NCBI GenBank assembly: GCA_963691655.1
Contig: CAVNUY010000081.1
Coordinates: 18,277 to 82,276, forward strand
Direction: 5' to 3'
Length of the DNA stretch: 64,000 bases
Origin: Toxonevra muliebris
Taxonomy: Eukaryota; Arthropoda; Insecta; Diptera; Pallopteridae
Position numbers and translations under genes: made by a program. Of this stretch, positions 1 to 13,249 are shown one piece after another (positions within the stretch are counted from its first letter, which is position 1; the number at the start of each line of letters is the position of its first letter). Below the pieces are notes generated by a model. That model ran no database searches. It saw only the letters and a list, made by a program, of their open reading frames with translations, and had not been told where the DNA came from.

Positions 1-83
1 AGACACCTTTTCTATAGGGGAGAAGACGATTTATACTGCCGCAGACACCTTTTCTATAGGGGAGAAGACGATTTATACTGTCG

Positions 84-106
84 CAGACACCTTTTCTATA
101 CTGTCG
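84..106 (+). repeat. 23-bp truncated unit (TATA-to-TATA deletion)
   Basis: The unit runs CAGACACC, then TTTTCTATA joined directly to CTGTCG. Nineteen bases are missing between the TATA of CTATAG and the TATA of TTTTATACTG, which is what a deletion between two 4-bp direct repeats would leave. The same junction recurs at 45152-45174 and 47252-47274. Confidence 0.85.
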
Positions 107-2876
107 CAGACACCTTTTCTATAGGGGAGAAGACGTTTTATACTGTCGGAGACACCTTTTCTATAGGGGAGAAGACGATTTATACTGTCGGAGACACCTT
201 TTCTATAGGGGAGAAGACGATTTATACTGTCGCAGACACCTTTTCTATAGGGGAGAAGACGATTTATACCGTCGGAGACACCTTTTCTATAGGAGAGAAG
301 ACGTTTTATACTGTCGCAGACACCTTTTCTATAGGGGAGAAGACGATTTATACTGTCGGAGACACCTTTTCTATAGGGGAGAAGACGTTTTATACTGTCG
401 GAGACACCTTTTCTATAGGGGAGAAGGCGTTTTATACTGTCGGAGACACCTTTTCTATAGGGGAGAAGAAGATTTATACTGTCGGAGACACCTTTTCTAT
501 AGGGGAGAAGACGTTTTATACTGTCGGAGACACCTTTTCTATAGGGGAGAAGACGATTTATACTGTCGGAGACACCTTTTCTATAGGGGAGAAGACGTTT
601 TATACTGTCGGAGACACCTTTTCTATAGGGGAGAAGACGTTTTATACTGTCGGAGACACCTTTTCTATAGGGGAGAAGACGATTTGTACTGTCGCAGACA
701 CCTTTTCTATAGGGGAGAAGACGATTTATACTGTCGGAGACACCTTTTCTATAGGGGAGAAGACGATTTATACTGTCGGAGACACCTTTTCTATAGGAGA
801 GAAGACTTTTTATACTGTCGGAGACACCTTTTCTATAGGGGAGAAGACGATTTATACTGTCGGAGACACCTTTTCTATAGGGGAGAAGACGTTTTATACT
901 GTCGGAGACACCTTTTCTATAGGAGAGAAGACGTTTTATACTGTCGGAGACACCTTTTCTATAGGAGAGAAGACGTTTTATACTGTCGGAGACACCTTTT
1001 CTATAGGGGAGAAGACGTTTTATACTGTCGGAGACACCTTTTCTATAGGGGAGAAGACGATTTATACTGTCGGAGACACCTTTTCTATAGGGGAGAAGAC
1101 GATTTATACTGTCGGAGACACCTTTTCTATAGGGGAGAAGACGTTTTATACTGTCGGAGACACCTTTTCTATAGGGGAGAAGACGTTTTATACTGTCGGA
1201 GACACCTTTTCTATAGGGGAGAAGACGATTTATACTGTCGGAGACACCTTTTCTATAGGGGAGAAGACGATTTATACTGTCGGAGACACATTTTCTATAG
1301 GAGAGAAGACGTTTTATACTGTCGGAGACACCTTTTCTATAGGGGAGAAGACGATTTATACTGTCGGAGACACCTTTTCTATAGGGGAGAAGACGTTTTA
1401 TACTGTCGGAGACACCTTTTCTATAGGGGAGAAGACGTTTTATACTGTCGGAGACACCTTTTCTATAGGGGAGAAGACGTTTTATACTGTCGCAGACACC
1501 TTTTCTATAGGGGAGAAGACGATTTATACTGTCGGAGACACCTTTTCTATAGGGGAGAAGACGTTTTATACTGTCGGAGACACCTTTTCTATAGGGGAGA
1601 AGACGTTTTATACTGTCGGAGACACCTTTTCTATAGGGGAGAAGACGTTTTATACTGTCGGAGACACCTTTTCTATAGGGGAGAAGACGATTTATACTGC
1701 CGCAGACACCTTTTCTATAGGGGAGAAGACGATTTATACTGTCGCAGACACCTTTTCTATAGGGGAGAAGACGTTTTATACTGTCGGAGACACCTTTTCT
1801 ATAGGGGAGAAGACGTTTTATACTGTCGGAGACACCTTTTCTATAGGGGAGAAGACGTTTTATACTGTCGGAGACACCTTTTCTATAGGGGAGAAGACGA
1901 TTTATACTGTCGCAGACACCTTTTCTATAGGGGAGAAGACGTTTTATACTGTCGGAGACACCTTTTCTATAGGGGAGAAGACGTTTTATACTGTCGGAGA
2001 CACCTTTTCTATAGGGGAGAAGACGATTTATACTGTCGGAGACACCTTTTCTATAGGAGAGAAGACGTTTTATACTGTCGGAGACACCTTTTCTATAGGA
2101 GAGAAGACGTTTTATACTGTCGGAGACACCTTTTCTATAGGGGAGAAGACGATTTATACTGTCGGAGACACCTTTTCTATAGGGGAGAAGACGTTTTATA
2201 CTGTCGGAGACACCTTTTCTATAGGGGAGAAAACGATTTATACTGTCGGAGACACCTTTTCTATAGGAGAGAAGACGTTTTATACTGTCGCAGACACCTT
2301 TTCTATAGGGGAGAAGACGTTTTATACTGTCGGAGACACCTTTTCTATAGGGGAGAAGACGTTTTATACTGTCGGAGACACCTTTTCTATAGGAGAGAAG
2401 ACGTTTTATACTGTCGGAGACACCTTTTCTATAGGGGAGAAGACGTTTTATACTGTCGGAGACACCTTTTCTATAGGGGAGAAGACGATTTATACTGTCG
2501 GAGACACCTTTTCTATAGGGGAGAAGACGTTTTATACTGTCGGAGACACCTTTTCTATAGGGAGAAGACGATTTATACTGTCGGAGACACCTTTTCTATA
2601 GGGAGAAGACGATTTATACTGTCGGAGACACCTTTTCTATAGGGGAGAAGACGTTTTATACTGTCGGAGACACCTTTTCTATAGGAGAGAAGACGATTTA
2701 TACTGTCGGAGACACCTTTTCTATAGGGGAGAAGACGATTTATACTGTCGGAGACACCTTTTCTATAGGGGAGAAGACGTTTTATACTGTCGGAGACACC
2801 TTTTCTATAGGGGAGAAGACGATTTATACTGTCGGAGACACCTTTTCTATAGGGGAGAAGACGTTTTATACTGTCG

Positions 2877-2909
2877 GAGACACCTTTTCTATAGGGATTT
2901 ATACTGTCG
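2877..2909 (+). repeat. 33-bp truncated unit (9-bp deletion)
   Basis: CTATAGGG is joined to ATTTATACTG, so nine bases of the GGAGAAGACG segment are absent. The deletion is a multiple of three and keeps the reading frame. I saw this junction only once in the window. Confidence 0.8.
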
Positions 2910-5359
2910 GAGACACCTTTTCTATAGGGGAGAAGACGTTTTATACTGTCGGAGACACCTTTTCTATAGGGGAGAAGACGTTTTATACTGTCGCAGACAC
3001 CTTTTCTATAGGGGAGAAGACGATTTATACTGTCGGAGACACCTTTTCTATAGGGGAGAAGACGTTTTATACTGTCGGAGACACCTTTTCTATAGGGGAG
3101 AAGACGTTTTATACTGTCGGAGACACCTTTTCTATAGGGGAGAAGACGATTTATACTGTCGGAGACACCTTTTCTATAGGGGAGAAAACGATTTATACTG
3201 TCGGAGACACCTTTTCTATAGGAGAGAAGACGTTTTATACTGTCGGAGACACCTTTTCTATAGGGGAGAAGACGTTTTATACTGTCGCAGACACCTTTTC
3301 TATAGGGGAGAAGACGATTTATACTGTCGGAGACACCTTTTCTATAGGGGAGAAGACGATTTATACTGCCGCAGACACCTTTTCTATAGGGGAGAAGACG
3401 ATTTATACTGTCGCAGACACCTTTTCTATAGGGGAGAAGACGTTTTATACTGTCGGAGACACCTTTTCTATAGGAGAGAAGACGTTTTATACTGTCGCAG
3501 ACACCTTTTCTATAGGGGAGAAGACGTTTTATACTGTCGGAGACACCTTTTCTATAGGGGAGAAGACGTTTTATACTGTCGGAGACACCTTTTCTATAGG
3601 AGAGAAGACGTTTTATACTGTCGGAGACACCTTTTCTATAGGGGAGAAGACGTTTTATACTGTCGGAGACACCTTTTCTATAGGGGAGAAGACGTTTTAT
3701 ACTGTCGGAGACACCTTTTCTATAGGGAGAAGACGATTTATACTGTCGGAGACACCTTTTCTATAGGGGAGAAGACGTTTTATACTGTCGGAGACACCTT
3801 TTCTATAGGGGAGAAGACGTTTTATACTGTCGGAGACACCTTTTCTATAGGGAGAAGACGTTTTATACTGTCGGAGACACCTTTTCTATAGGGGAGAAGA
3901 CGATTTATACTGTCGCAGACACCTTTTCTATAGGGGAGAAGACGTTTTATACTGTCGGAGACACCTTTTCTATAGGGGAGAAGACGTTTTATACTGTCGC
4001 AGACACCTTTTCTATAGGGGAGAAGACGATTTATACTGTCGGAGACACCTTTTCTATAGGAGAGAAGACGTTTTATACTGTCGGAGACACCTTTTCTATA
4101 GGAGAGAAGACGTTTTATACTGTCGGAGACACCTTTTCTATAGGGGAGAAGACGATTTATACTGTCGGAGACACCTTTTCTATAGGGGAGAAGACGTTTT
4201 ATACTGTCGGAGACACCTTTTCTATAGGGGAGAAAACGATTTATACTGTCGGAGACACCTTTTCTATAGGAGAGAAGACGTTTTATACTGTCGCAGACAC
4301 CTTTTCTATAGGGGAGAAGACGTTTTATACTGTCGGAGACACCTTTTCTATAGGGGAGAAGACGTTTTATACTGTCGGAGACACCTTTTCTATAGGAGAG
4401 AAGACGTTTTATACTGTCGGAGACACCTTTTCTATAGGGGAGAAGACGTTTTATACTGTCGGAGACACCTTTTCTATAGGGGAGAAGACGTTTTATACTG
4501 TCGGAGACACCTTTTCTATAGGGAGAAGACGATTTATACTGTCGGAGACACCTTTTCTATAGGGGAGAAGACGTTTTATACTGTCGGAGACACCTTTTCT
4601 ATAGGGGAGAAGACGATTTATACTGTCGGAGACACCTTTTCTATAGGGGAGAAGACGATTTATACTGTCGGAGACACCTTTTCTATAGGGGAGAAGATGT
4701 TTTATACTGTCGGAGACACCTTTTCTATAGGGGAGAAGACGATTTATACTGTCGGAGACACCTTTTCTATAGGGGAGAAGACGTTTTATACTGTCGGAGA
4801 CACCTTTTCTATAGGGGAGAAGACGTTTTATACTGTCGGAGACACTTTTTCTATAGGGGAGAAGACGTTTTATACTGTCGGAGACACCTTTTCTATAGGG
4901 GAGAAGACGATTTATACTGTCGGAGACACCTTTTCTATAGGGGAGAAGACGTTTTATAGTGTCGCAGACACCTTTTCTATAGGGGAGAAGACGTTTTATA
5001 GTGTCGCAGACACCTTTTCTATAGGGGAGAAGACGTTTTATACTGTCGCAGACACCTTTTCTATAGGGGAGAAGACGTTTTATACTGTCGGAGACACCTT
5101 TTCTATAGGGGAGAAGACGATTTATACTGTCGGAGACACCTTTTCTATAGGGGAGATGACGTTTTATACTGTCGCAGACACCTTTTCTATAGGGGAGAAG
5201 ACGTTTTATACTGTCGGAGACACCTTTTCTATAGGGGAGAAGACGTTTTATACTGTCGCAGACACCTTTTCTATAGGGGAGAAGACGTTTTATACTGTCG
5301 GAGACACCTTTTCTATAGGGGAGAAGACGTTTTATACTGTCGCAGACACCTTTTCTATA

Positions 5360-5930
5360 GTCGGAGACACCTTTTCTATAGGGGAGAAGACGATTTATAC
5401 TGTCGGAGACACCTTTTCTATAGGGGAGAAGACGATTTATACTGTCGGAGACACCTTTTCTATAGGGGAGAAGATGTTTTATAGTGTCGCAGACACCTTT
5501 TCTATAGGGGAGAAGACGTTTTATACTGTCGGAGACACCTTTTCTATAGGGGAGAAGACGATTTATACTGTCGGAGACACCTTTTCTATAGGGGAGAAGA
5601 CGTTTTATACTGTCGGAGACACCTTTTCTATAGGGGAGAAGACGTTTTATACTGTCGCAGACACCTTTTCTATAGGGGAGAAGACGTTTTATACTGTCGG
5701 AGACACTTTTTCTATAGGGGAGAAGACGTTTTATACTGTCGCAGACACCTTTTCTATAGGGGAGAAGACGATTTATACTGTCGGAGACACCTTTTCTATA
5801 GGGGAGATGACGTTTTATACTGTCGCAGACACCTTTTCTATAGTCGGAGACACCTTTTCTATAGGGGAGAAGACGATTTATACTGTCGGAGACACCTTTT
5901 CTATAGGGGAGAAGACGTTTTATACTGTCG
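5360..5930 (+). repeat. Higher-order repeat B, partial copy 0
   Basis: This partial copy carries the ordered marker set of the copies below: an AAGATG unit at 5472, then the same series of G/C and T/A units up to a GAGATGACG unit and a 21-bp half-unit at about 5842. Its AAGATG marker lies 756 bp (18 units) before that of the next copy at 6228. Confidence 0.7.
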
Positions 5931-6119
5931 GAGACACCTTTTCTATAGGGAGAAGACGATTTATACTGTCGGAGACACCTTTTCTATAGGGGAGAAGACG
6001 TTTTATACTGTCGCAGACACCTTTTCTATAGGGGAGAAGACGTTTTATACTGTCGGAGACACCTTTTCTATAGGGGAGAAGACGTTTTATACTGTCGCAG
6101 ACACCTTTTCTATAGTCGG

Positions 6120-8000
6120 AGACACCTTTTCTATAGGGGAGAAGACGATTTATACTGTCGGAGACACCTTTTCTATAGGGGAGAAGACGATTTATACTGT
6201 CGGAGACACCTTTTCTATAGGGGAGAAGATGTTTTATAGTGTCGCAGACACCTTTTCTATAGGGGAGAAGACGTTTTATACTGTCGGAGACACCTTTTCT
6301 ATAGGGGAGAAGACGATTTATACTGTCGGAGACACCTTTTCTATAGGGGAGAAGACGTTTTATACTGTCGGAGACACCTTTTCTATAGGGGAGAAGACGT
6401 TTTATACTGTCGCAGACACCTTTTCTATAGGGGAGAAGACGTTTTATACTGTCGGAGACACTTTTTCTATAGGGGAGAAGACGTTTTATACTGTCGCAGA
6501 CACCTTTTCTATAGGGGAGAAGACGATTTATACTGTCGGAGACACCTTTTCTATAGGGGAGATGACGTTTTATACTGTCGCAGACACCTTTTCTATAGTC
6601 GGAGACACCTTTTCTATAGGGGAGAAGACGATTTATACTGTCGGAGACACCTTTTCTATAGGGGAGAAGACGATTTATACTGTCGGAGACACCTTTTCTA
6701 TAGCGGAGAAGACGTTTTATACTGTCGGAGACACCTTTTCTATAGGGGAGAAGACGTTTTATACTGTCGGAGACACCTTTTCTATAGGGGAGAAGACGTT
6801 TTATACTGTCGCAGACACCTTTTCTATAGGGGAGAAGACGATTTATACTGTCGAAGACACCTTTTCTATAGGGGAGAAGACGTTTTACAGTGTCGCAGAC
6901 ACCTTTTCTATAGGGGAGAAGACGTTTTATAGTGTCGCAGACACCTTTTCTATAGGGGAGAAGACGTTTTATAGTGTCGCAGACACCTTTTCTATAGGGG
7001 AGAAGACGTTTTATACTGTCGGAGACACCTTTTCTATAGGGGAGAAGACGTTTTATACTGTCGGAGACACCTTTTCTATAGGGGAGAAGACGTTTTATAC
7101 TGTCGGAGACACCTTTTCTATAGAGGAGAAGACGTTTTATACTGTCGGAGACACCTTTTCTATAGGGGAGAAGACGTTTTATACTGTCGGAGACACCTTT
7201 TCTATAGGGGAGAAGACGTTTTATAGTGTCGCAGACACCTTTTCTATAGGGGAGAAAACGTTTTATACTGTCGCAGACACCTTTTCTATAGGGGAGAAGA
7301 CGATTTATACTGTCGGAGACACCTTTTCTATAGGGGAGAAGACGTTTTATAGTGTCGCAGACACCTTTTCTATAGGGGAGAAGACGTTTTATACTGTCGG
7401 AGACACCTTTTCTATAGGGGAGAAGACGATTTATACTGTCGGAGACACCTTTTCTATAGGGGAGAAGACGTTTTATACTGTCGCAGACACCTTTTCTATA
7501 GGGGAGAAGACGTTTTATACTGTCGGAGACACCTTTTCTATAGGGGAGAAGACGTTTTATACTGTCGGAGACACCTTTTCTATAGAGGAGAAGACGTTTT
7601 ATACTGTCGGAGACACCTTTTCTATAGGGGAGAAGACGTTTTATACTGTCGGAGACACCTTTTCTATAGGGGAGAAGACGTTTTATAGTGTCGCAGACAC
7701 CTTTTCTATAGGGGAGAAAACGTTTTATACTGTCGCAGACACCTTTTCTATAGGGGAGAAGACGATTTATACTGTCGGAGACACCTTTTCTATAGGGGAG
7801 AAGACGTTTTATAGTGTCGCAGACACCTTTTCTATAGGGGAGAAGACGTTTTATACTGTCGGAGACACCTTTTCTATAGGGGAGAAGACGATTTATACTG
7901 TCGGAGACACCTTTTCTATAGGGGAGAAGACGTTTTATACTGTCGCAGACACCTTTTCTATAGGGGAGAAGACGTTTTATACTGTCGGAGACACCTTTTC
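6120..8000 (+). repeat. Higher-order repeat B, copy 1
   Basis: Ordered markers are an AAGATG unit (6228), GAGATGACG with a half-unit (about 6560-6600), a TTTACAGTG unit (about 6887) followed by two further AGT units, and a TATAGAGG unit (7121). The same order follows at 10.7 and 15.7 kb. A second TATAGAGG at 7583 shows an internal 462-bp (11-unit) tandem duplication; the matching spacing in the later copies is 588 bp. Boundaries are approximate. Confidence 0.75.
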
Positions 8001-8044
8001 TATAGGGGAGAAGACGTTTTATACTGTCGGAGACACCTTTTCTA
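7121..8044 (+). repeat. Tandem 462-bp (11-unit) sub-repeat, two copies
   Basis: The TATAGAGG marker occurs at 7121 and 7583. The eleven units between repeat in the same order of position-1, -30 and -37 variants after 7583, including a GAGAAAACG unit once per copy (about 7255 and 7717). This is a young segmental duplication inside the larger repeat. Confidence 0.75.
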
Positions 8045-10884
8045 TAGGGGAGAAGACGATTTATACTGTCGGAGACACCTTTTCTATAGGGGAGAAGACG
8101 TTTTATACTGTCGGAGACACCTTTTCTATAGGGGAGAAGACGATTTATACTGTCGCAGACACCTTTTCTATAGGGGAGAAGACGTTTTATACTGTCGCAG
8201 ACACCTTTTCTATAGGGGAGAAGACGTTTTATACTGTCGAAGACACCTTTTCTATAGTCGGAGACACCTTTTCTATAGGGGAGAAGACGATTTATACTGT
8301 CGGAGACACCTTTTCTATAGCGGAGAAGACGTTTTATACTGTCGGAGACACCTTTTCTATAGGGGAGAAGACGTTTTATACTGTCGCAGACACCTTTTCT
8401 ATAGGGGAGAAGACGTTTTATACTGTCGAAGACACCTTTTCTATAGGGGAGAAGACGTTTATACTGTCGGAGACACCTTTTCTATAGGGGGGAAGACGTT
8501 TTATACTGTCGCAGACACCTTTTCTATAGGGGAGAAGACGTTTTATACTGTCGGAGACACCTTTTCTGTAGGGGAGAAGACGTTTTATACTGTCGCAGAC
8601 ACCTTTTCTATAGTCGGAGACACCTTTTCTATAGGGGAGAAGACGATTTATACTGTCGGAGACACCTTTTCTATAGGGGAGAAGACGTTTTATACTGTCG
8701 GAGACACCTTTTCTATAGGGGAGAAGACGTTTTATACTGTCGCAGACACCTTTTCTATAGGGGAGAAGACGTTTTATACTGTCGCAGACACCTTGTCTAT
8801 AGGGGAGAAGACGTTTTATACTGTCGGAGACACCTTTTCTATAGGGGGGAAGACGTTTTATACTGTCGCAGACACCTTTTCTATAGGGGAGAAGACGTTT
8901 TATACTGTCGGAGACACCTTTTCTGTAGGGGAGAAGACGTTTTATACTGTCGCAGACACCTTTTCTATAGTCGGAGACACCTTTTCTATAGGGGAGAAGA
9001 CGATTTATACTGTCGGAGACACCTTTTCTATAGGGGAGAAGACGTTTTATACTGTCGGAGACACCTTTTCTATAGGGGAGAAGACGTTTTATACTGTCGC
9101 AGACACCTTTTCTATAGGGGAGAAGACGTTTTATACTGTCGCAGACACCTTGTCTATAGGGGAGAAGACGTTTTATACTGTCGGAGACACCTTTTCTATA
9201 GGGGAGAAGACGTTTTATACTGTCGGAGACACCTTTTCTATAGGGGAGAAGACGTTTTATACTGTCGCAGACACCTTTTCTATAGTCGGAGACACCTTTT
9301 CTATAGGGGAGAAGACGTTTTATACTGTCGGAGACACCTTTTCTATAGGGGAGAAGACGATTTATACTGTCGGAGACACCTTTTCTATAGCGGAGAAGAC
9401 GTTTTATACTGTCGCAGACACCTTTTCTATAGGGGAGAAGACGTTTTATACTGTCGGAGACACCTTTTCTATAGGGGAGAAGACGTTTTATACTGTCGCA
9501 GACACCTTTTCTATAGGGGAGAAGACGTTTTATACTGTCGGAGACACCTTTTCTATAGGGGAGAAGACGTTTTATAGTGTCGCAGACACCTTTTCTATAG
9601 GGGAGAAGACGTTTTATACTGTCGCAGACACCTTTTCTATAGGGGAGAAGACGTTTTATACTGTCGGAGACACCTTTTCTATAGGGGAGAAGACGTTTTA
9701 TACTGTCGCAGACACCTTTTCTATAGGGGAGAAGACGTTTTATACTGTCGGAGACACCTTTTCTATAGGGGAGAAGACGTTTTATACTGTCGGAGACACC
9801 TTTTCTATAGGGGAGAAGACGTTTTATACTGTCGCAGACACCTTTTCTATAGGGGAGAAGACGTTTTATACTGTCGGAGACACCTTTTCTATAGGGGAGA
9901 AGACGTTTTATACTGTCGCAGACACCTTTTCTATAGTCGGAGACACCTTTTCTATAGGGGAGAAGACGATTTATACTGTCGGAGACACCTTTTCTATAGG
10001 GGAGAAGACGATTTATACTGTCGGAGACACCTTTGCTATAGGGGAGAAGATGTTTTATAGTGTCGCAGACACCTTTTCTATAGGGGAGAAGACGTTTTAT
10101 ACTGTCGCAGACACCTTTTCTATAGGGGAGAAGACGATTTATACTGTCGGAGACACCTTTTCTATAGGGGAGAAGACGATTTATACTGTCGGAGACACCT
10201 TTTCTATAGGGGAGAAGACGTTTTATACTGTCGGAGACACCTTTTCTATAGGGGAGAAGACGTTTTATACTGTCGGAGACACTTTTTCTATAGGGGAGAA
10301 GACGTTTTATACTGTCGGAGACACCTTTTCTATAGGGGAGAAGACGTTTTATAGTGTCGCAGACACCTTTTCTATAGGGGAGAAGACGTTTTATAGTGTC
10401 GCAGACACATTTTCTATAGGGGAGAAGACGTTTTATAGTGTCGCAGACACCTTTTCTATAGGGGAGAAGACGTTTTATACTGTCGCAGACACCTTTTCTA
10501 TAGGGGAGAAGACGTTTTATACTGTCGCAGACACCTTTTCTATAGGGGAGAAGACGTTTTATACTGTCGGAGACACCTTTTCTATAGGGGAGAAGACGTT
10601 TTATACTGTCGCAGACACCTTTTCTATAGTCGGAGACACCTTTTCTATAGGGGAGAAGACGATTTATACTGTCGGAGACACCTTTTCTATAGGGGAGAAG
10701 ACGATTTATACTGTCGGAGACACCTTTTCTATAGGGGAGAAGATGTTTTATAGTGTCGCAGACACCTTTTCTATAGGGGAGAAGACGTTTTATACTGTCG
10801 GAGACACCTTTTCTATAGGGGAGAAGACGATTTATACTGTCGGAGACACCTTTTCTATAGGGGAGAAGACGTTTTATACTGTCG

Positions 10885-10956
10885 GAGACACCTTTTCTAT
10901 AGGGGAGAAGACGTTTTATACCTTTTCTATAGGGGAGAAGACGTTTTATACTGTCG
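10885..10956 (+). repeat. 12-bp deletion between two units (72 bp for 84)
   Basis: TTTTATA is followed directly by CCTTTTCTATA, so the twelve bases CTGTCGGAGACA are missing. The loss is a multiple of three and keeps the frame. The identical junction recurs 4,920 bp downstream, and a similar one lies at about 41340. Confidence 0.85.
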
Positions 10957-13249
10957 CAGACACCTTTTCTATAGGGGAGAAGACGTTTTATACTGTCGGA
11001 GACACTTTTTCTATAGGGGAGAAGACGTTTTATACTGTCGCAGACACCTTTTCTATAGGGGAGAAGACGATTTATACTGTCGGAGACACCTTTTCTATAG
11101 GGGAGATGACGTTTTATACTGTCGCAGACACCTTTTCTATAGTCGGAGACACCTTTTCTATAGGGGAGAAGACGATTTATACTGTCGGAGACACCTTTTC
11201 TATAGGGGAGAAGACGATTTATACTGTCGGAGACACCTTTTCTATAGGGGAGAAGACGTTTTATACTGTCGGAGACACCTTTTCTATAGGGGAGAAGACG
11301 TTTTATACTGTCGCAGACACCTTTTCTATAGGGGAGAAGACGATTTATACTGTCGAAGACACCTTTTCTATAGGGGAGAAGACGTTTTACAGTGTCGCAG
11401 ACACCTTTTCTATAGGGGAGAAGACGTTTTATAGTGTCGCAGACACCTTTTCTATAGGGGAGAAGACGTTTTATAGTGTCGCAGACACCTTTTCTATAGG
11501 GGAGAAGACGTTTTATACTGTCGGAGACACCTTTTCTATAGGGGAGAAGACGTTTTATACTGTCGGAGACACCTTTTCTATAGAGGAGAAGACGTTTTAT
11601 ACTGTCGGAGACACCTTTTCTATAGGGGAGAAGACGTTTTATACTGTCGGAGACACCTTTTCTATAGGGGAGAAGACGTTTTATAGTGTCGCAGACACCT
11701 TTTCTATAGGGGAGAAAACGTTTTATACTGTCGCAGACACCTTTTCTATAGGGGAGAAGACGATTTATACTGTCGGAGACACCTTTTCTATAGGGGAGAA
11801 GACGTTTTATAGTGTCGCAGACACCTTTTCTATAGGGGAGAAGACGTTTTATACTGTCGGAGACACCTTTTCTATAGGGGAGAAGACGATTTATACTGTC
11901 GGAGACACCTTTTCTATAGGGGAGAAGACGATTTATACTGTCGCAGACACCTTTTCTATAGGGGAGAAGACGTTTTATACTGTCGGAGACACCTTTTCTA
12001 TAGGGGAGAAGACGTTTTATACTGTCGCAGACACCTTTTCTATAGGGGAGAAGACGTTTTATACTGTCGGAGACACCTTTTCTATAGGGGAGAAGACGTT
12101 TTATACTGTCGGAGACACCTTTTCTATAGGGGAGAAGACGTTTTATACTGTCGGAGACACCTTTTCTATAGAGGAGAAGACGTTTTATACTGTCGGAGAC
12201 ACCTTTTCTATAGGGGAGAAGACGTTTTATAGTGTCGCAGACACCTTTTCTATAGGGGAGAAAACGTTTTATACTGTCGCAGACACCTTTTCTATAGGGG
12301 AGAAGACGATTTATACTGTCGGAGACACCTTTTCTATAGGGGAGAAGACGTTTTATAGTGTCGCAGACACCTTTTCTATAGGGGAGAAGACGTTTTATAC
12401 TGTCGGAGACACCTTTTCTATAGGGGAGAAGACGATTTATACTGTCGGAGACACCTTTTCTATAGGGGAGAAGACGTTTTATACTGTCGCAGACACCTTT
12501 TCTATAGGGGAGAAGACGTTTTATACTGTCGGAGACACCTTTTCTATAGGGGAGAAGACGTTTTATACTGTCGGAGACACCTTTTCTATAGGGGAGAAGA
12601 CGTTTTATACTGTCGCAGACACCTTTTCTATAGGGGAGAAGACGTTTTATACTGTCGGAGACACCTTTTCTATAGGGGAGAAGACGTTTTATACTGTCGC
12701 AGACACCTTTTCTATAGGGGAGAAGACGTTTTATACTGTCGCAGACACCTTTTCTATAGTCGGAGACACCTTTTCTATAGGGGAGAAGACGATTTATACT
12801 GTCGGAGACACCTTTTCTATAGGGGAGAAGACGATTTATACTGTCGGAGACACCTTTTCTATAGGGGAGAAGATGTTTTATAGTGTCGCAGACACCTTTT
12901 CTATAGGGGAGAAGACGTTTTATACTGTCGCAGACACCTTTTCTATAGGGGAGAAGACGTTTTATACTGTCGGAAACACCTTTTCTATAGGGGAGAAGAC
13001 GTTTTATACTGTCGAAGACACCTTTTCTATAGGGGAGAAGACGTTTTATAGTGTCGCAGACACCTTTTCTATAGGGGGAAGACGTTTTATAGTGTCGCAG
13101 ACACTTTTTCTATAGGGGAGAAGACGTTTTATACTGTCGGAAACACCTTTTCTATAGGGGAGAAGACGTTTTATACTGTCGGAGACACCTTTTCTATAGG
13201 GGAGAAGACGTTTTATACTGTCGCAGACACCTTTTCTATAGGGGAGAAG

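Larger units (their letters stand above)
1..4690 (+). repeat. Array zone A: mostly G-type units with G-loss frameshifts
   Basis: Units are predominantly G at position 1, with T or A at position 30. The position-20 G-to-A variant (CTATAGGAGAG) is frequent. There are no 21-bp half-units here, unlike 5.3-56.6 kb. Single-G losses in the CTATAGGGG run occur near 2560, 2600, 3725, 3851 and 4521, each moving the open frame. A CTGCCGCAG variant marks three similar contexts at 36, 1697 and 3366. A variant with GAAAAC at 2229 and 4232 marks a duplication at 2,003 bp, which equals 48 units minus the 9-bp and four 1-bp deletions lying between. Nothing other than satellite is present. Confidence 0.85.
4691..10500 (+). 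repeat. Array zone B: mixed G/C units with 21-bp half-units
   Basis: From here C-type units (GTCGCAGAC) become common and alternate with G-type units. The first 21-bp half-units appear at about 5358, 5842, 6117 and 6598. Marker variants entering the array are AAGATG (position 28 C to T), GAGATGACG (position 25 A to T), TATAGCGG (position 19 C), TATAGAGG (position 19 A) and CCTTGTCTA (position 11 G). One T is lost near 8460, ending a long frame. The stretch holds satellite only. Confidence 0.85.

Noticed and set aside
684..2642. C2H2 zinc-finger-like repeats: GEK resembles the TGEKPF linker, and C-R-R-H appears in a second frame
   Set aside because: The 14-residue period has no paired Cys and His ligands at zinc-finger spacing, and the likeness is limited to three residues.
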